A stretch of 64,000 bases of DNA from Butyribacter intestini (GCA_001414325.1 LLKB01000001.1:809689-873688), one strand, 5' to 3'; shown: positions 17,676-26,618, counted from the first letter of the stretch. Translations and numbers: made by a program. The notes: a model not told the origin generated them from the letters alone.

Positions 17676-17889
17676 GTGGGGGCAGAAAGCGCCCCCAAAA
17701 CAGCAAAGTGGGGGCAGAAAGCGCCCCCAAAATGTCAAAGTGGGGGCGAAAAGCGCCCCCGCAATTCGGACACGACAAAATCCGGATGAAAGTCAGTATA
17801 AAAGTGGGGGCAGAAAGCGCCCCCAAAATAACAAAGTGGGGGCAGAAAGCGCCCCCAAAGTAGCAAAGTGGGGGCAAAAAGCGCCCCCA
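17676..17889. repeat. Array of six GC-rich hairpins with 32-bp period
   Basis: Six copies of the hairpin TGGGGGC-loop-GCCCCC(A), with a seven-base loop (usually AGAAAGC). Left arms begin at 17677, 17709, 17741, 17805, 17837 and 17869, so spacing is 32, 32, 64, 32, 32. The double step at 17761-17804 is filled by unrelated sequence. Spacers are A-rich and end in CAAA or similar. The array lies between the Toprim gene and the oriT-like repeat. Candidate roles are a single-strand or replication origin, a protein-binding array or a transcription barrier. Confidence 0.85.
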
Positions 17890-17908
17890 CTTCCATAAAC
17901 AGAGGGTT

Positions 17909-17971
17909 TTAGGGAGATTTTCTCCCTAACTAGATGGCATTAGGACAGAGATGTCTCTAATGCGTATCTAG
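17909..17971. other. oriT: Candidate origin of transfer (paired inverted repeats)
   Basis: Two adjacent structures. TTAGGGAGA/TCTCCCTAA at 17909-17929 has a TTT loop. A 42-base imperfect inverted repeat at 17930-17971 has arms CTAGAT, GCATTAG and GACA pairing with TGTC, CTAATGC and ATCTAG around a GAGA loop. Inverted repeats of this size directly upstream of MobC and relaxase genes are typical of oriT regions recognised by MOBP relaxosomes. The nick site is not identified; sequence just to the right (17972-18020) is a likely place for it. Confidence 0.55.
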
Positions 17972-18050
17972 CCGTAAACCTAAGAGATTCAGACAGGCGT
18001 GTGGGTGGAAGAGATATACAAAACACGGATAAGGGAGGTGCAGGAAAGCA

Positions 18051-18572
18051 ATGGATAAAGAACTTACAATAATCACAGAACCAGAGGAACTTATTGCCTG
18101 GGCAGACACATTTGATATCTTACTAAACCCTTCGATAGAAGATGCTGCAATTCTGCTTAACTATATGGAAGGACATGATTATGCCATTGGCATAGATTCA
18201 GATGGGAAGATGTACAGGCAGGATATTGCTGAAGAGAATGGCGAGATAGAACCATATTCGATTGATGATGTTATAGATATTGTCTGTGAATGGAACTATG
18301 AACTGATACTTGATGCGGAAGCACACAGGAGTGATCCAAAGGATTTTAACGACTATAACGAGTATCAGAGCAAGTATGAAAGTCTGAAAGCAGATGAAAA
18401 GAGACTGGACAGATTGTTTGATAAAACAAGTTATGGTAAGGAACTTATAGAAGTTGCCACAGAGCTTGCAGACAGGGTTATTGCCCAGCTGGGTAATAAA
18501 GAACTGGAAAAAGCTGCTGTAACAGTAGCAGAAGGAGTAAGAGAATACAGTACGGGTAAGAGAGGAAGGTGA
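18051..18572 (+). CDS. Conserved ICE protein of unknown function
   Basis: A 173-residue acidic protein starting after GGAGGTGCAGG. The first half is compact (EELIAWADTFDILLNPSIEDAAILLNYMEGHDYAIGIDSDGKMYRQDI). The second half is strongly helical and charged (YNEYQSKYESLKADEKRLDRLFD). No motif points to an enzyme. It lies between the oriT candidate and the MobC-like gene, four bases before the latter, so it may be a relaxosome accessory protein. That is inference from position only. Confidence 0.65.
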   Translation: MDKELTIITEPEELIAWADTFDILLNPSIEDAAILLNYMEGHDYAIGIDSDGKMYRQDIAEENGEIEPYSIDDVIDIVCEWNYELILDAEAHRSDPKDFNDYNEYQSKYESLKADEKRLDRLFDKTSYGKELIEVATELADRVIAQLGNKELEKAAVTVAEGVREYSTGKRGR

Positions 18573-18576
18573 TTTT

Positions 18577-18909
18577 ATGGCGGATAAAGTTCATTGTATA
18601 AGGAAAACACTAAGACTTATGCCACAGGAAGCGAAGGTACTTTCTGATAAGGCAAAGGCAAATGGAATGAATGAAGCTGAATATATCAGGCTTCTAATCA
18701 GTCAGAAACCAAATGATTATCCGGAAGTAAGGAAACTTCTTAAAGAGCTTATCAATGAGATAAACCGAATCGGCATTAACATCAATCAGATTGTATTTAA
18801 CAGCAATGCACAGCTGTATTCCAAGAAAGATAAGGAACAGCTTGTGGCATATATGAAAAAGCTGAATCAATCTGTCAGCGAGGCGGTGGTAAAGATTGGC
18901 AATCAGTAA
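18577..18909 (+). CDS. mobC: MobC-like relaxosome accessory protein
   Basis: A 110-residue protein with an N-terminal ribbon-helix-helix-like segment (CIRKTLRLMPQEAKVLSDKAKANGMNEAEYIRLLI). A C-terminal helical region with the MobC-type signature follows (LLKELINEINRIGININQIVFNSN). MobC proteins bind oriT and help the relaxase to open the strands. Its 3' end overlaps the relaxase start by 14 bases, a typical mobC-relaxase arrangement. Confidence 0.85.
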   Translation: MADKVHCIRKTLRLMPQEAKVLSDKAKANGMNEAEYIRLLISQKPNDYPEVRKLLKELINEINRIGININQIVFNSNAQLYSKKDKEQLVAYMKKLNQSVSEAVVKIGNQ

Positions 18910-20338
18910 GATACTTCACATGAAGGACAGCGGGAATTCTTTTCATGCAAGGCATTTAAAGCGGGCACTGGATTATGTAATGAATCCTGAGAAAACGCAG
19001 GGAGGAAGACTTGTGGGAGCCATAAACTGCCAGGCAGATATGGCTTTTGAACAGATGATGGATACAAAGAAGCAGTTTGGAAAAACAGACAAGCGACAGG
19101 GGTATCATATCATTCTTTCCTTCAAAGAGGATGAGGTGGAACCAGACAGGGCTTTTGAGATAACACAGAAGTTTGTAGCAGAATATCTTGGTGATGCCTA
19201 TGAAGCGGTATTTGTGGTTCATGATAATACAGACCATGTTCATTCACACATTGTATTTAACAGTGTAAGCTTTGTGGATGGGAAAAAGTATCGCTACGAG
19301 AAAGGTGACTGGGCAAAGTATATCCAGCCGATTACCAATAAGCTGTGTCAGGAGTATGGTCTTTCCATTATAGATGTGGAGGATGGCAGCAAAGAGAAAC
19401 AGCACGAGAATTATAAGGATTGGAGCGAATATCGTGAAGGCAGCTTTGTGTGGGCAGATATGATAAAAAGAGATCTTGATGCCTGCATTTTACAGGCAAA
19501 TGATTTCAGTGGATTTCTGGAGCTGCTGTCGGAAAAAGGATATGAGGTCAAGCAGGGAAAGTATCTGGCAGTCAGACCACAGGGGATGACAAGATTCAGA
19601 AGATGTAAGACTCTTGGCGAGAATTATTCACAGGAAGCTATTGTGGAGCGTATTGCTAAGGAAGATTTATCTTTTTACCAGTCACAGAATGAGGAAAAAC
19701 AGGCATCGATAGTAAAGTGCTATGTCAAAAGATACCACAGGGCGAAGATGTCAGGCTTGCAGAAAAGATATTATGCAAAGCTTTACCGGATTGGAAAGCT
19801 GAAAAAGAAGCCATACAGTCAGGTATGGAAGTATAAGGATGATATCCGAAAGATGCATAAGCTGCAGGAGCAGTATCTATTTCTGGTAAGGCATAAGATT
19901 GAGAGTGCGGAAGAGCTTGTTTCGGTACTTGATAATCTGACGGATAAGAAGAAAGAAGCATCAAAGGAAAAGAGTAAGACCTATAAGGCTAAGGAAAGAT
20001 TCAAAGATATTTTTGACAAGGCTGAACAGATCCGGGAGCTTGATGATGCGGAATCGTGTTATCAGAGTGGGGATACCTTCTTTGAAGATGAGCACAATGC
20101 ATGGGAAAGGCTTAACACAGAGCTTTTAGCACAGGGATATAGTGTAGAAGAGGTAGAGAGTCTTAGAAAAAAATATGAGAGCAAGTATGCACAGGACTGT
20201 AAGGCAGAACGGGCGGTATCAAAGGAACTTAGCCTTGGAAGATCAATATGGAAGGAACTTACTGTATCAGCTTCGGAAGAAGAGAAGCAGTATGACAAAG
20301 AAACAATAAGAGACAGAAGAGAACAGCCGGTACGTTAG
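18896..20338 (+). CDS. MOBP-type relaxase
   Basis: A 480-residue relaxase/mobilization nuclease that would nick oriT and stay bound to the transferred strand. The N-terminal domain begins MAISKILHMKDS, has a candidate catalytic Tyr in LKRALDYVMNPEK, and shows the metal-binding histidine motif DNTDHVHSHIVFNSV near residue 115. The C-terminal half is basic and coiled (residues 260-470). The start is TTG 18896, supported by similarity of its first residues to relaxase N-termini and by overlap with mobC. It ends at a terminator whose stem overlaps the stop. No damage is visible. Confidence 0.9.
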   Translation: MAISKILHMKDSGNSFHARHLKRALDYVMNPEKTQGGRLVGAINCQADMAFEQMMDTKKQFGKTDKRQGYHIILSFKEDEVEPDRAFEITQKFVAEYLGDAYEAVFVVHDNTDHVHSHIVFNSVSFVDGKKYRYEKGDWAKYIQPITNKLCQEYGLSIIDVEDGSKEKQHENYKDWSEYREGSFVWADMIKRDLDACILQANDFSGFLELLSEKGYEVKQGKYLAVRPQGMTRFRRCKTLGENYSQEAIVERIAKEDLSFYQSQNEEKQASIVKCYVKRYHRAKMSGLQKRYYAKLYRIGKLKKKPYSQVWKYKDDIRKMHKLQEQYLFLVRHKIESAEELVSVLDNLTDKKKEASKEKSKTYKAKERFKDIFDKAEQIRELDDAESCYQSGDTFFEDEHNAWERLNTELLAQGYSVEEVESLRKKYESKYAQDCKAERAVSKELSLGRSIWKELTVSASEEEKQYDKETIRDRREQPVR

Positions 20339-20350
20339 GCTGTTTTTTTA
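20322..20350 (+). terminator. Rho-independent terminator after the relaxase
   Basis: AACAGCC (20322-20328) pairs with GGCTGTT (20338-20344), followed by a T run. The stem includes the relaxase stop codon. Confidence 0.85.
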
Positions 20351-20367
20351 GTGGTTAGGAGGCATAT

Positions 20368-21552
20368 ATGGAAGAAAAAAGAGAGCCATTAAGTGAAATG
20401 GCGATTGAGAGAAAGATACAGATTCTTCGTAATAAGCATATGGACAGTGAGGTTATTGCTCTTGTCAAAAGCGATTATGAATATGGACTGACTGATGATG
20501 AAATCGGTCTGTATCTTAACAAAAGTTATGACATTGAGCAGATGAAGGTGTTATCAAAATGTCTGCATAAGGGTGTATCAGAAGAGTTGTTAACGCTGCT
20601 GAAAGATAGCAGGATGGCAGCACCTAAGATGCAGACAGCATTGGATTACTATGAAAAAGGTGTGCCGATTGATGCAATCAGAGAGGTAGTCCAAAAAGAT
20701 GATACAGCAGTAAACATGCGCAGGATGTTTGATGTGGTATTAGAAAAGCTTAATAAAGCCAAAGAGCAGGTGCCACAGGATTTAGAGTATGTGAAAAGTC
20801 TTGTAGCTCAGATGGATAAAGTGGTTGCAAAGATCAATCATCAGAATGAAAGGTATGATGCCCTGAATAAGAAGCTTTCTGAAATAGAAACTTCCAAAGA
20901 TGATGAGGAAGTCAGGGAGCGTCTGGTCAAGGAGAACCAGGATAAGGATGCTCTTATCAACAGTCAGCAGAATGAACTGAATAAGGCAAGCAGTACGATT
21001 GCAAGACTAAGGGATGATATTGAGAAAAAGGATAAGGAGATGAAGCGTATGGGAGACAGAATAGAGTCATTGGAAGATAAGATCATAAGTGTTGCCACAG
21101 AGAATAAGAAAGAGGCAGAAAGTAAGGCAGAGCCGCAGGAAAGCCAGTCCGTATCACAGGCAGATAAAAAGATGGTAGATACAGTTGCAGTTCCACAGAA
21201 TATGCAGGCTTTGGCAAACGGGATTCCGGTCTATTATCAGATTCCGGTAGTTGATGGTACCGGAAATGTGGTGCAGAGACTTCCGATTGAGAGAAGTGTG
21301 AGAAAGAGCAGCAACAGCGGAGTGGCGAGCCTTTTTGCAAGACTGTCATTTAAGAAAAAGTCAAGGGCAGATATTGTAAAGCTGGTTGCATCGGGAGACC
21401 TTGTTCCGGCGCAGCTTGTGCAGATTAAGAGTGCAATAGAAAAGGGACTTACTGAGTCACAGCTTGTAGAGCTTATAAACAACAACATTTCAGCGGAAAA
21501 GATGAAGGAAATCATTGAGATTGCTGTGCTTGAAAACAGCATGGCAGATTAG
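20368..21552 (+). CDS. Coiled-coil ICE protein of unknown function
   Basis: A 394-residue protein. The first 130 residues are built of repeated helical motifs (DYEYGLTDDEIGLYL, CLHKGVSEELLTLL, YYEKGVPIDAIREVV), the same style as a C-terminal motif (SGDLVPAQLVQIKSAIEKGLTESQLVELI). Between them lies a long coiled coil (about residues 140-250) and a polar linker. It has no signal peptide or enzyme motif. It opens the transfer operon upstream of PcfB and VirD4 and could be a scaffold for the relaxosome, but this is a guess from position. Confidence 0.65.
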   Translation: MEEKREPLSEMAIERKIQILRNKHMDSEVIALVKSDYEYGLTDDEIGLYLNKSYDIEQMKVLSKCLHKGVSEELLTLLKDSRMAAPKMQTALDYYEKGVPIDAIREVVQKDDTAVNMRRMFDVVLEKLNKAKEQVPQDLEYVKSLVAQMDKVVAKINHQNERYDALNKKLSEIETSKDDEEVRERLVKENQDKDALINSQQNELNKASSTIARLRDDIEKKDKEMKRMGDRIESLEDKIISVATENKKEAESKAEPQESQSVSQADKKMVDTVAVPQNMQALANGIPVYYQIPVVDGTGNVVQRLPIERSVRKSSNSGVASLFARLSFKKKSRADIVKLVASGDLVPAQLVQIKSAIEKGLTESQLVELINNNISAEKMKEIIEIAVLENSMAD

Positions 21553-21561
21553 GAGGAACTT

Positions 21562-21966
21562 ATGAATTTAGCAGTAGTAAATGAAGCAGTAACAGAGATG
21601 AATGGTGTGGAGCATCAGTTTACAGAGGAAGAGAAAAACTTTGTTGTCCAGTTCGCATTCAGAAGCGGTAGCAAGGAAGATACGATTTCTCTTATTGAAG
21701 CTTTGGCACATTCAGAGGATAAGGCTGAGTCGGACGAGATTATGGTCACATACAGGGCTAAATATGATATGAAGCCTGCATGGGTGGAACAGGTGGAAAA
21801 CCTGCTTGTGGCACTTGAAATGTACCGTATCGAGGAGGAGAAAGCAATCAATCATCTGGCAGATATTTTGACTGCTTATGGTATTGATGTATCAGCCGAG
21901 GAAATCCGTACAACAGAGACAGAAACACTTAAAACAACAGTCAGAGAGAAAGTGGAGGTGCGATAA
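21562..21966 (+). CDS. Small acidic ICE protein of unknown function
   Basis: A 134-residue soluble protein, rich in Glu and helical (EEEKNFVVQFAFRSGSKEDTISLIEALAHSEDKAE). AGGAGG precedes the ATG and its stop overlaps the next start by one base. No motif is recognised. It is part of the operon that leads into PcfB and VirD4. Confidence 0.6.
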   Translation: MNLAVVNEAVTEMNGVEHQFTEEEKNFVVQFAFRSGSKEDTISLIEALAHSEDKAESDEIMVTYRAKYDMKPAWVEQVENLLVALEMYRIEEEKAINHLADILTAYGIDVSAEEIRTTETETLKTTVREKVEVR

Positions 21967-23084
21967 TGGCAGAAGAGATTCAGGAAGCGGTGCAGATCAT
22001 CCGTGTTGCTTATGATGGCATTGAGATTGCCATGAAGGTAGGAAGTGGCGGAATAGCTGCCATGCAGAAGGCAATAGATTTCTTAAAAGGGATGCTTGAT
22101 TATGAGAAGTCACTTGGCAAGACATCCATGAGAAAGCTGCTCTTAAAGGGCGGCGATTTACAGGTATTGCAGTTTAATACCGAAGATATGAAAAAGGTCG
22201 AAAAGATGGCAAAGAAGTATGGAATCCTGTATTCGGTACTTCCGGACTGTAACAGGAAAGATGGACTGAGTGAGGTAATCTTTCATACAGAGGCAGTTCC
22301 CCGTGTGAATATGATGATACAGAAACTCAAGTTTGGCAAGATTGCCACATTTGACGATTATCTGAAGAATGGAGATGAAAAATCACTTGGCAAGCTGATG
22401 GATTTTTTGAAGAAACAGCAGGGAAACGAGAAAAGCCACACGATAGAAGGGGATAGGGTTAATTCCGCTATTGACGGACTGATTGAAAAGGTAGGAATGT
22501 TTGCAATGGAAAAGAAAGCTATCAGTGTGGATCAGGTCAAGGAGAATTTCAGTATCAATGGTGAGCAGGCTGAAAGTGTTATCAGACAGCTTGAGACAAT
22601 CGGTGTGCTTGGCAGCAAGAATGAAGATGGCACCCATACAGTCATGATGGACAAGGATGCATTTATCAATCGTGTCAGAGGCTATCAGGACCTTGCTGAG
22701 AGAATGAGGGCAGTTGCAGCATCAAAGAATGCGAACCTAGCAGATGTGACTATCAGCAAGAAGCTGATTATCGAAGAGAATGACCATGCTGTTAAGACCA
22801 GAGTTCCCGGCACATGGGGAGAAGAGGCAAAATATGTATGGCTCCGTAAGGAAAACATCATGGAGATTCATGGTGGAAAGACAATGCTTACCTTCCTTGA
22901 TTCCACCAAGGATTATAAGCTCTACGATGAGCAGAATCGTGTGGTGACAACCCAGAAAGGAACCGAGCTTTATACTCACTATGACAAGGTGGAGTCATCT
23001 GTCAGGGAGCGTTACGAGAAAGTGCAGAAGCAGCAGAAAAAGACCACACAGAAGAAAACTGTTACCACAAAGAAAGCGAGGTAG
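21966..23084 (+). CDS. PcfB/DUF3801 family protein
   Basis: A 372-residue protein of the PcfB (DUF3801) family, with N-terminal family features in AMQKAIDFLKGML...KTSMRKLLLKGGDLQVLQF and YGILYSVLPDCNRKDGLSEVIFHTEAVPRVNMMI. PcfB of pCF10 is an accessory factor binding the relaxosome and the PcfC coupling protein. The gene sits immediately upstream of the VirD4-like coupling protein, as in pCF10-type systems. An added C-terminal half contains a winged-helix-like segment (VKENFSINGEQAESVIRQLETIGVLG) and a Lys-rich tail. Confidence 0.82.
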   Translation: MAEEIQEAVQIIRVAYDGIEIAMKVGSGGIAAMQKAIDFLKGMLDYEKSLGKTSMRKLLLKGGDLQVLQFNTEDMKKVEKMAKKYGILYSVLPDCNRKDGLSEVIFHTEAVPRVNMMIQKLKFGKIATFDDYLKNGDEKSLGKLMDFLKKQQGNEKSHTIEGDRVNSAIDGLIEKVGMFAMEKKAISVDQVKENFSINGEQAESVIRQLETIGVLGSKNEDGTHTVMMDKDAFINRVRGYQDLAERMRAVAASKNANLADVTISKKLIIEENDHAVKTRVPGTWGEEAKYVWLRKENIMEIHGGKTMLTFLDSTKDYKLYDEQNRVVTTQKGTELYTHYDKVESSVRERYEKVQKQQKKTTQKKTVTTKKAR

Positions 23085-23090
23085 CAGCCT

Positions 23091-25286
23091 ATGCAGACAA
23101 CAAAGAAAAAGCCTTCACTGATATTCATTCTTGTGGGTGCAGTGTTAGCCGGTTATCTTGGTTATCTGATAAATGGTGCGTGGACGGAAGGGATTGCCTT
23201 TAATGAATTTATGGACAGATTCAATGAAGTATGTGCTGTTCCTTTTGCCAATTATTACAATTCCAATACAGTAAAAGCAGTAGCCATTGCATTAGGTATC
23301 TATGCGATGGCTATTGTCATGTATTACACCAGTCAGAGAAACTATATGCCTGGCAAAGAATTTGGTACGGCAAGATTTGAAAATCCGAAGCAGGTCAACA
23401 AGATACTTGCAGATAAGGATGAAAATTTCAACCGGATACTCAGCCAGAATGTGAAGATGTCGCTGGATTTCAGGAGACTCAAGCTCAATGGAAATATCCT
23501 TATCTGTGGTGGTTCCGGAGCAGGAAAAACATTTTATGAAGTAAAGCCGAATCTGATGCAGATGCCGCATAACTGTTCCTTTATCTGTACCGATCCAAAG
23601 GGAGAAATCCTTAGAAGCTGCGGTCAGATGCTAAAGAATAACGGATATAATGTGAAAGTCATAAATCTGTTAGAGATGGATAAATCAGACTGTTACAATC
23701 CATTTTCCTATATCAGAGAGGAAACAGATGTGGTCAAGCTGATTACAAACCTTATCAGCAATACGACACCAAAGGGAGCGACACCAAGTGATCCGTTCTG
23801 GGAAAAGGCGGAAGGATTGTTCTTACAGGCTATCTTTTATTATGTGTGGCTGGAGGTACAGCCGGCAAAGAGAAACTTTGAGACAGTACTTAAACTTCTT
23901 GGAGAAGCAGAGGTTACAGAACAGGGAAAAGCATCGAAGTTGGATGTGCGTATGAAGTTTTTAGAGGAAAGTTCACCACTTGGAGCCAATCATCCGGCAG
24001 TCAAGCAGTACAACAAATGTATGAGAGGTGCAGGAGATACAGTCCGTTCCATTATCATAAGTGCCAACTCAAGACTTGCATTTCTTGAGAATAAGCAGGT
24101 TTTACGACTACTCTCAAAAGATGAGCTTAATCTGTCCGATATCGGTATTGGAGTGAATGGGGATGGAGAGACAAAGACAGCACTGTTTTGTGTAATCCCG
24201 GATAGTGATAAATCCTATAACTTCATTATCGGTATGTTATACACGCAGATATTTCAGGAATTGTACTATCAGGCGGACTTTAACTGTGGAGGCAGATTGC
24301 CTATCCATGTGACATTTATGTTAGATGAATTTGCGAATGTCGCATTGCCCGATGACTTTTGTTCCCTGTTATCGACAATGCGAAGCCGTGAGATTTCAAG
24401 TATTATCATTATTCAGAACTTTGCCCAGTTAAAAGCACTTTTTAAAGATACCTGGGAGACAATTCCCGGCAACTGCGATACTTTCATCTATCTTGGTGGA
24501 AATGAGCAGAGTACACACAAATACGTGTCAGAGCTGCTTGGAAAAGGTACGATCGATAAGAAGTCAAGCGGAGAGACAAAGGGCAGACAGGGAAGCTCTT
24601 CAAGGAATTATGATGTATTAGGAAGAGAACTGTTTACACCGGATGAAGTCAGAAAGCTGGATAACAAAAAGTGTATTATCTTTATCCGTGGATTTGATCC
24701 AATCATGGACAATAAGTTCATACCATTCAATCATCCGATGTTTAACCAGACAGCAGATGGCAAGGGAGAGCCTTATGTTCATCAGATAAGGGGAGCAGAT
24801 AATCTTATCGGTCCGCCATTTGAGATTCTTTCAGACAAGGCAGTTAAGTATTATGAAAAGCTGAAGGATAAGGGCGAGAATGTGTATATAGATTCTCTTA
24901 CCTATGAGCAGTTTATGATGCTTGGTGATGCGGAATTAAGCAGAAGATTCTCCATGCAGGATGAAGCAGAGCAGAAAGCAAAGATTGACAGGGAACAGGC
25001 AAATGAGCTTGAGTATGTCGATGAATCGCAGAAGTCGGAAGCAACAGAAAGTGCCAATGCTTCTAGTGGAAGTGCTGGTGCTAAACCTGTAAGGAATCCT
25101 GAGAGGGAAAAGCCTAAATGGGAGGATACCATCACAAATCGAATGCTGCACTGGTCGTATACACCGGAGCAAAAGGAAGAAGTGAAGAAAGCACTTGCCG
25201 CAGGAGTTCCGAAAGCAACGATTCTTACTTACTTCTATCCTGAGGTTACTGTGGAGAAGATGAGTTCATATCGGAAGAAGCATTAA
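23091..25286 (+). CDS. VirD4-type conjugative coupling protein (CD1115-like)
   Basis: A 731-residue type IV coupling ATPase that would link the relaxosome to the secretion channel. Two N-terminal membrane helices (about residues 7-25 and 60-80) precede the ATPase domain. Walker A is ILICGGSGAGKTFYEVKPN near residue 145, followed by FICTDPKGEI. Walker B is VTFMLDEFANVALP near residue 410. Later come RSREISSIIIIQNFAQL and the GNCDTFIYLGGNEQST motif of this family. The C-terminal 130 residues are charged and variable. It appears intact. The next transfer gene is separated from it by a cargo insertion (25.3-26.6 kb). Confidence 0.93.
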   Translation: MQTTKKKPSLIFILVGAVLAGYLGYLINGAWTEGIAFNEFMDRFNEVCAVPFANYYNSNTVKAVAIALGIYAMAIVMYYTSQRNYMPGKEFGTARFENPKQVNKILADKDENFNRILSQNVKMSLDFRRLKLNGNILICGGSGAGKTFYEVKPNLMQMPHNCSFICTDPKGEILRSCGQMLKNNGYNVKVINLLEMDKSDCYNPFSYIREETDVVKLITNLISNTTPKGATPSDPFWEKAEGLFLQAIFYYVWLEVQPAKRNFETVLKLLGEAEVTEQGKASKLDVRMKFLEESSPLGANHPAVKQYNKCMRGAGDTVRSIIISANSRLAFLENKQVLRLLSKDELNLSDIGIGVNGDGETKTALFCVIPDSDKSYNFIIGMLYTQIFQELYYQADFNCGGRLPIHVTFMLDEFANVALPDDFCSLLSTMRSREISSIIIIQNFAQLKALFKDTWETIPGNCDTFIYLGGNEQSTHKYVSELLGKGTIDKKSSGETKGRQGSSSRNYDVLGRELFTPDEVRKLDNKKCIIFIRGFDPIMDNKFIPFNHPMFNQTADGKGEPYVHQIRGADNLIGPPFEILSDKAVKYYEKLKDKGENVYIDSLTYEQFMMLGDAELSRRFSMQDEAEQKAKIDREQANELEYVDESQKSEATESANASSGSAGAKPVRNPEREKPKWEDTITNRMLHWSYTPEQKEEVKKALAAGVPKATILTYFYPEVTVEKMSSYRKKH

Positions 25287-25296
25287 ATGATATCGC

Positions 25297-25329
25297 ATAG
25301 GCACAGGAAATGTGGTATACTGTGCCTAT
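25297..25329. terminator. Inverted repeat after virD4
   Basis: ATAGGCACA (25297-25305) pairs with TGTGCCTAT (25321-25329). No long T run follows, so it may be a weak terminator or an operator. The interior contains TATACT, which could be a -10 element for the riboswitch transcript. Confidence 0.45.
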
Positions 25330-25346
25330 GTAAAAAGAATGTGTTT

Positions 25347-25527
25347 TACAAATCGGAATTGACCGAATAAGTTAATCGTGCCATATGGCTTGATTATAAA
25401 TACAAAGATAAAAACGCAATGTACATTAAAAATGTACTAGAGCTGGTAGGTAGCCCAGCCGTCCTATGCAAATAGGGTAAGTAACCTGCCCCTCCGGGTT
25501 GTCCATTCTTTGTTCAATTCATTTTAG
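25347..25527 (+). promoter_or_regulatory. yjdF-type riboswitch leader (copy inside the ICE)
   Basis: Structured leader directly before a yjdF gene. Visible stems are GTACATT/AATGTAC (25421-25437), GCTGG/CCAGC (25442-25459) and CCTAT/ATAGG (25463-25476), with GGTAGGTAGCC in the core and CCCCTCCGGG near the 3' end. yjdF genes are known to follow the yjdF motif, a riboswitch class that responds to azaaromatic compounds; the assignment here rests on gene context and fold. All 181 bases recur without a mismatch at 63333-63513. The downstream AGGAGGG ribosome site lies right after the repeat. Confidence 0.72.
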
Positions 25528-25538
25528 GAGGGATTCTT

Positions 25539-25955
25539 ATGGACAAAGCAAGTGGAAAACTGACGGTATATTTTGAAGAACCATTTTGGGTAGGTGTATT
25601 TGAACGTATTGAAGATGGTAAACTATCTGTGGCGAAGGTAACATTTGGTGCAGAACCAAAGGATTACGAAGTGCAGGAATATATTCAAAAATACTATTTC
25701 AGTTTGAAATTCAGTCCGGCTGTTGAAACTGTTGTAAAGGATATAAAAAGAAATCCGAAACGGATGCAGCGAGAAGCGAAAAAGCAGACGATGGAAACAG
25801 GCATCGGCACAAAATCACAGCAGGCATTGAAATTACAGCAGGAACAGAACAAACAGGTGCGTAAAGAGAGAAGCCGCAAGAAAAAAGAGGCGGAAGAACA
25901 GCGAATGTTTGAGTTGAAACAGCAAAAGAAAAGAGAAAAGCATAAGGGGCATTAA
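25539..25955 (+). CDS. yjdF: YjdF family protein
   Basis: A 138-residue protein. The N-terminal half (KLTVYFEEPFWVGVFERIEDGKLSVAKVTFGAEPKDYEV, then YYFSLKFSP) is the YjdF domain. The C-terminal half is an extremely basic helical tail (Lys/Arg/Gln/Glu rich) likely to bind nucleic acid or ribosomes. Length and layout match family members. The gene is preceded by the riboswitch leader and followed by a GNAT gene. Its precise biochemical function is unknown; the riboswitch association suggests a response to toxic aromatic compounds. Confidence 0.85.
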   Translation: MDKASGKLTVYFEEPFWVGVFERIEDGKLSVAKVTFGAEPKDYEVQEYIQKYYFSLKFSPAVETVVKDIKRNPKRMQREAKKQTMETGIGTKSQQALKLQQEQNKQVRKERSRKKKEAEEQRMFELKQQKKREKHKGH

Positions 25956-26052
25956 AGTCCCTTGGGCTTTTGCACAATTCGATATTTAACGGAGGAATCA
26001 TTATGTGTGGAATGACAACTGATTTATAAATAAAAATAAATCGGAGGTTTAT

Positions 26053-26526
26053 ATGAATTATTCAATAAGAGAATTAAAACGAGATGAAAATAAGATATTA
26101 GATACCTTTTTATACGAGGCAATTTTTATTCCTGAAGGTGTTCCAGCACCGTCCAAAGACATCATTAACAAACCAGATTTGCAGGTATATGTAAAGGACT
26201 TTGGTGAGAACAAGGGAGACTTATGTTTGGTTGCTCAAGTTGCGGATGAAATTGTTGGTGCTGTATGGGTTCGGATTATGAATGATTACGGTCATATAGA
26301 TAATGAAACACCGTCTTTTGCAATTTCACTTCTTAAAGAGTATAGAAACTATGGTATCGGAACAGAATTAATGAAACAGATGCTAGTGAAATTAAAACTA
26401 GAAGGATATAAACAAGCATCATTAGCTGTTCAAAAGATGAATTATGCTGTCCGTATGTATTGGAAGGTAGGATTTGAAATCATTGATGAAAATGATGAAG
26501 AATATATTATGATTTGTAAATTATAG
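26053..26526 (+). CDS. GNAT family N-acetyltransferase
   Basis: A 157-residue acetyltransferase with the GNAT fold. The strands before the acetyl-CoA site read DLCLVAQVADEIVGAVWVRIM, and motif A is ISLLKEYRNYGIGTELMKQMLVKL (R-x-x-G-I-G). The C-terminal strand is ASLAVQKMNYAVRMYWKVGFEI. The substrate cannot be told. CGGAGG precedes the ATG. It lies behind yjdF in the cargo inserted between virD4 and the pilin-like gene. A role in detoxifying the riboswitch ligand by acetylation is speculative. Confidence 0.85.
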   Translation: MNYSIRELKRDENKILDTFLYEAIFIPEGVPAPSKDIINKPDLQVYVKDFGENKGDLCLVAQVADEIVGAVWVRIMNDYGHIDNETPSFAISLLKEYRNYGIGTELMKQMLVKLKLEGYKQASLAVQKMNYAVRMYWKVGFEIIDENDEEYIMICKL

Positions 26527-26581
26527 GAACTTTCAACTCCCAGTTTGTCTGACTCACAACAAATTAATATTAAACTAATAC

Positions 26582-26618
26582 AAGCACTTTAGCCAATAAA
26601 GGTTAAGGTGCTTTTTTT
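26582..26618 (+). terminator. Rho-independent terminator after the GNAT gene
   Basis: AAGCACTTTAGCC (26582-26594) pairs with GGTTAAGGTGCTT (26601-26613) with wobble pairs, followed by a T run. It ends the yjdF/GNAT cargo transcript. Confidence 0.85.

Noticed and set aside
17676..17889. CRISPR-like repeat array
   Set aside because: Units are perfect palindromes with A-rich spacers of about 11 bases and a constant 32-bp period; there are no cas genes. It is a hairpin array, not CRISPR.
25297..25329. tRNA-like or rRNA fragment near the virD4 end
   Set aside because: Only a simple inverted repeat is present; no cloverleaf or conserved tRNA motifs were found here or elsewhere in the window.
26003..26029. 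Eight-codon ORF (MCGMTTDL) with a GGAGG site between yjdF and the GNAT gene
   Set aside because: Too short to support as a gene; may be a remnant of a gene deleted when the cargo formed.
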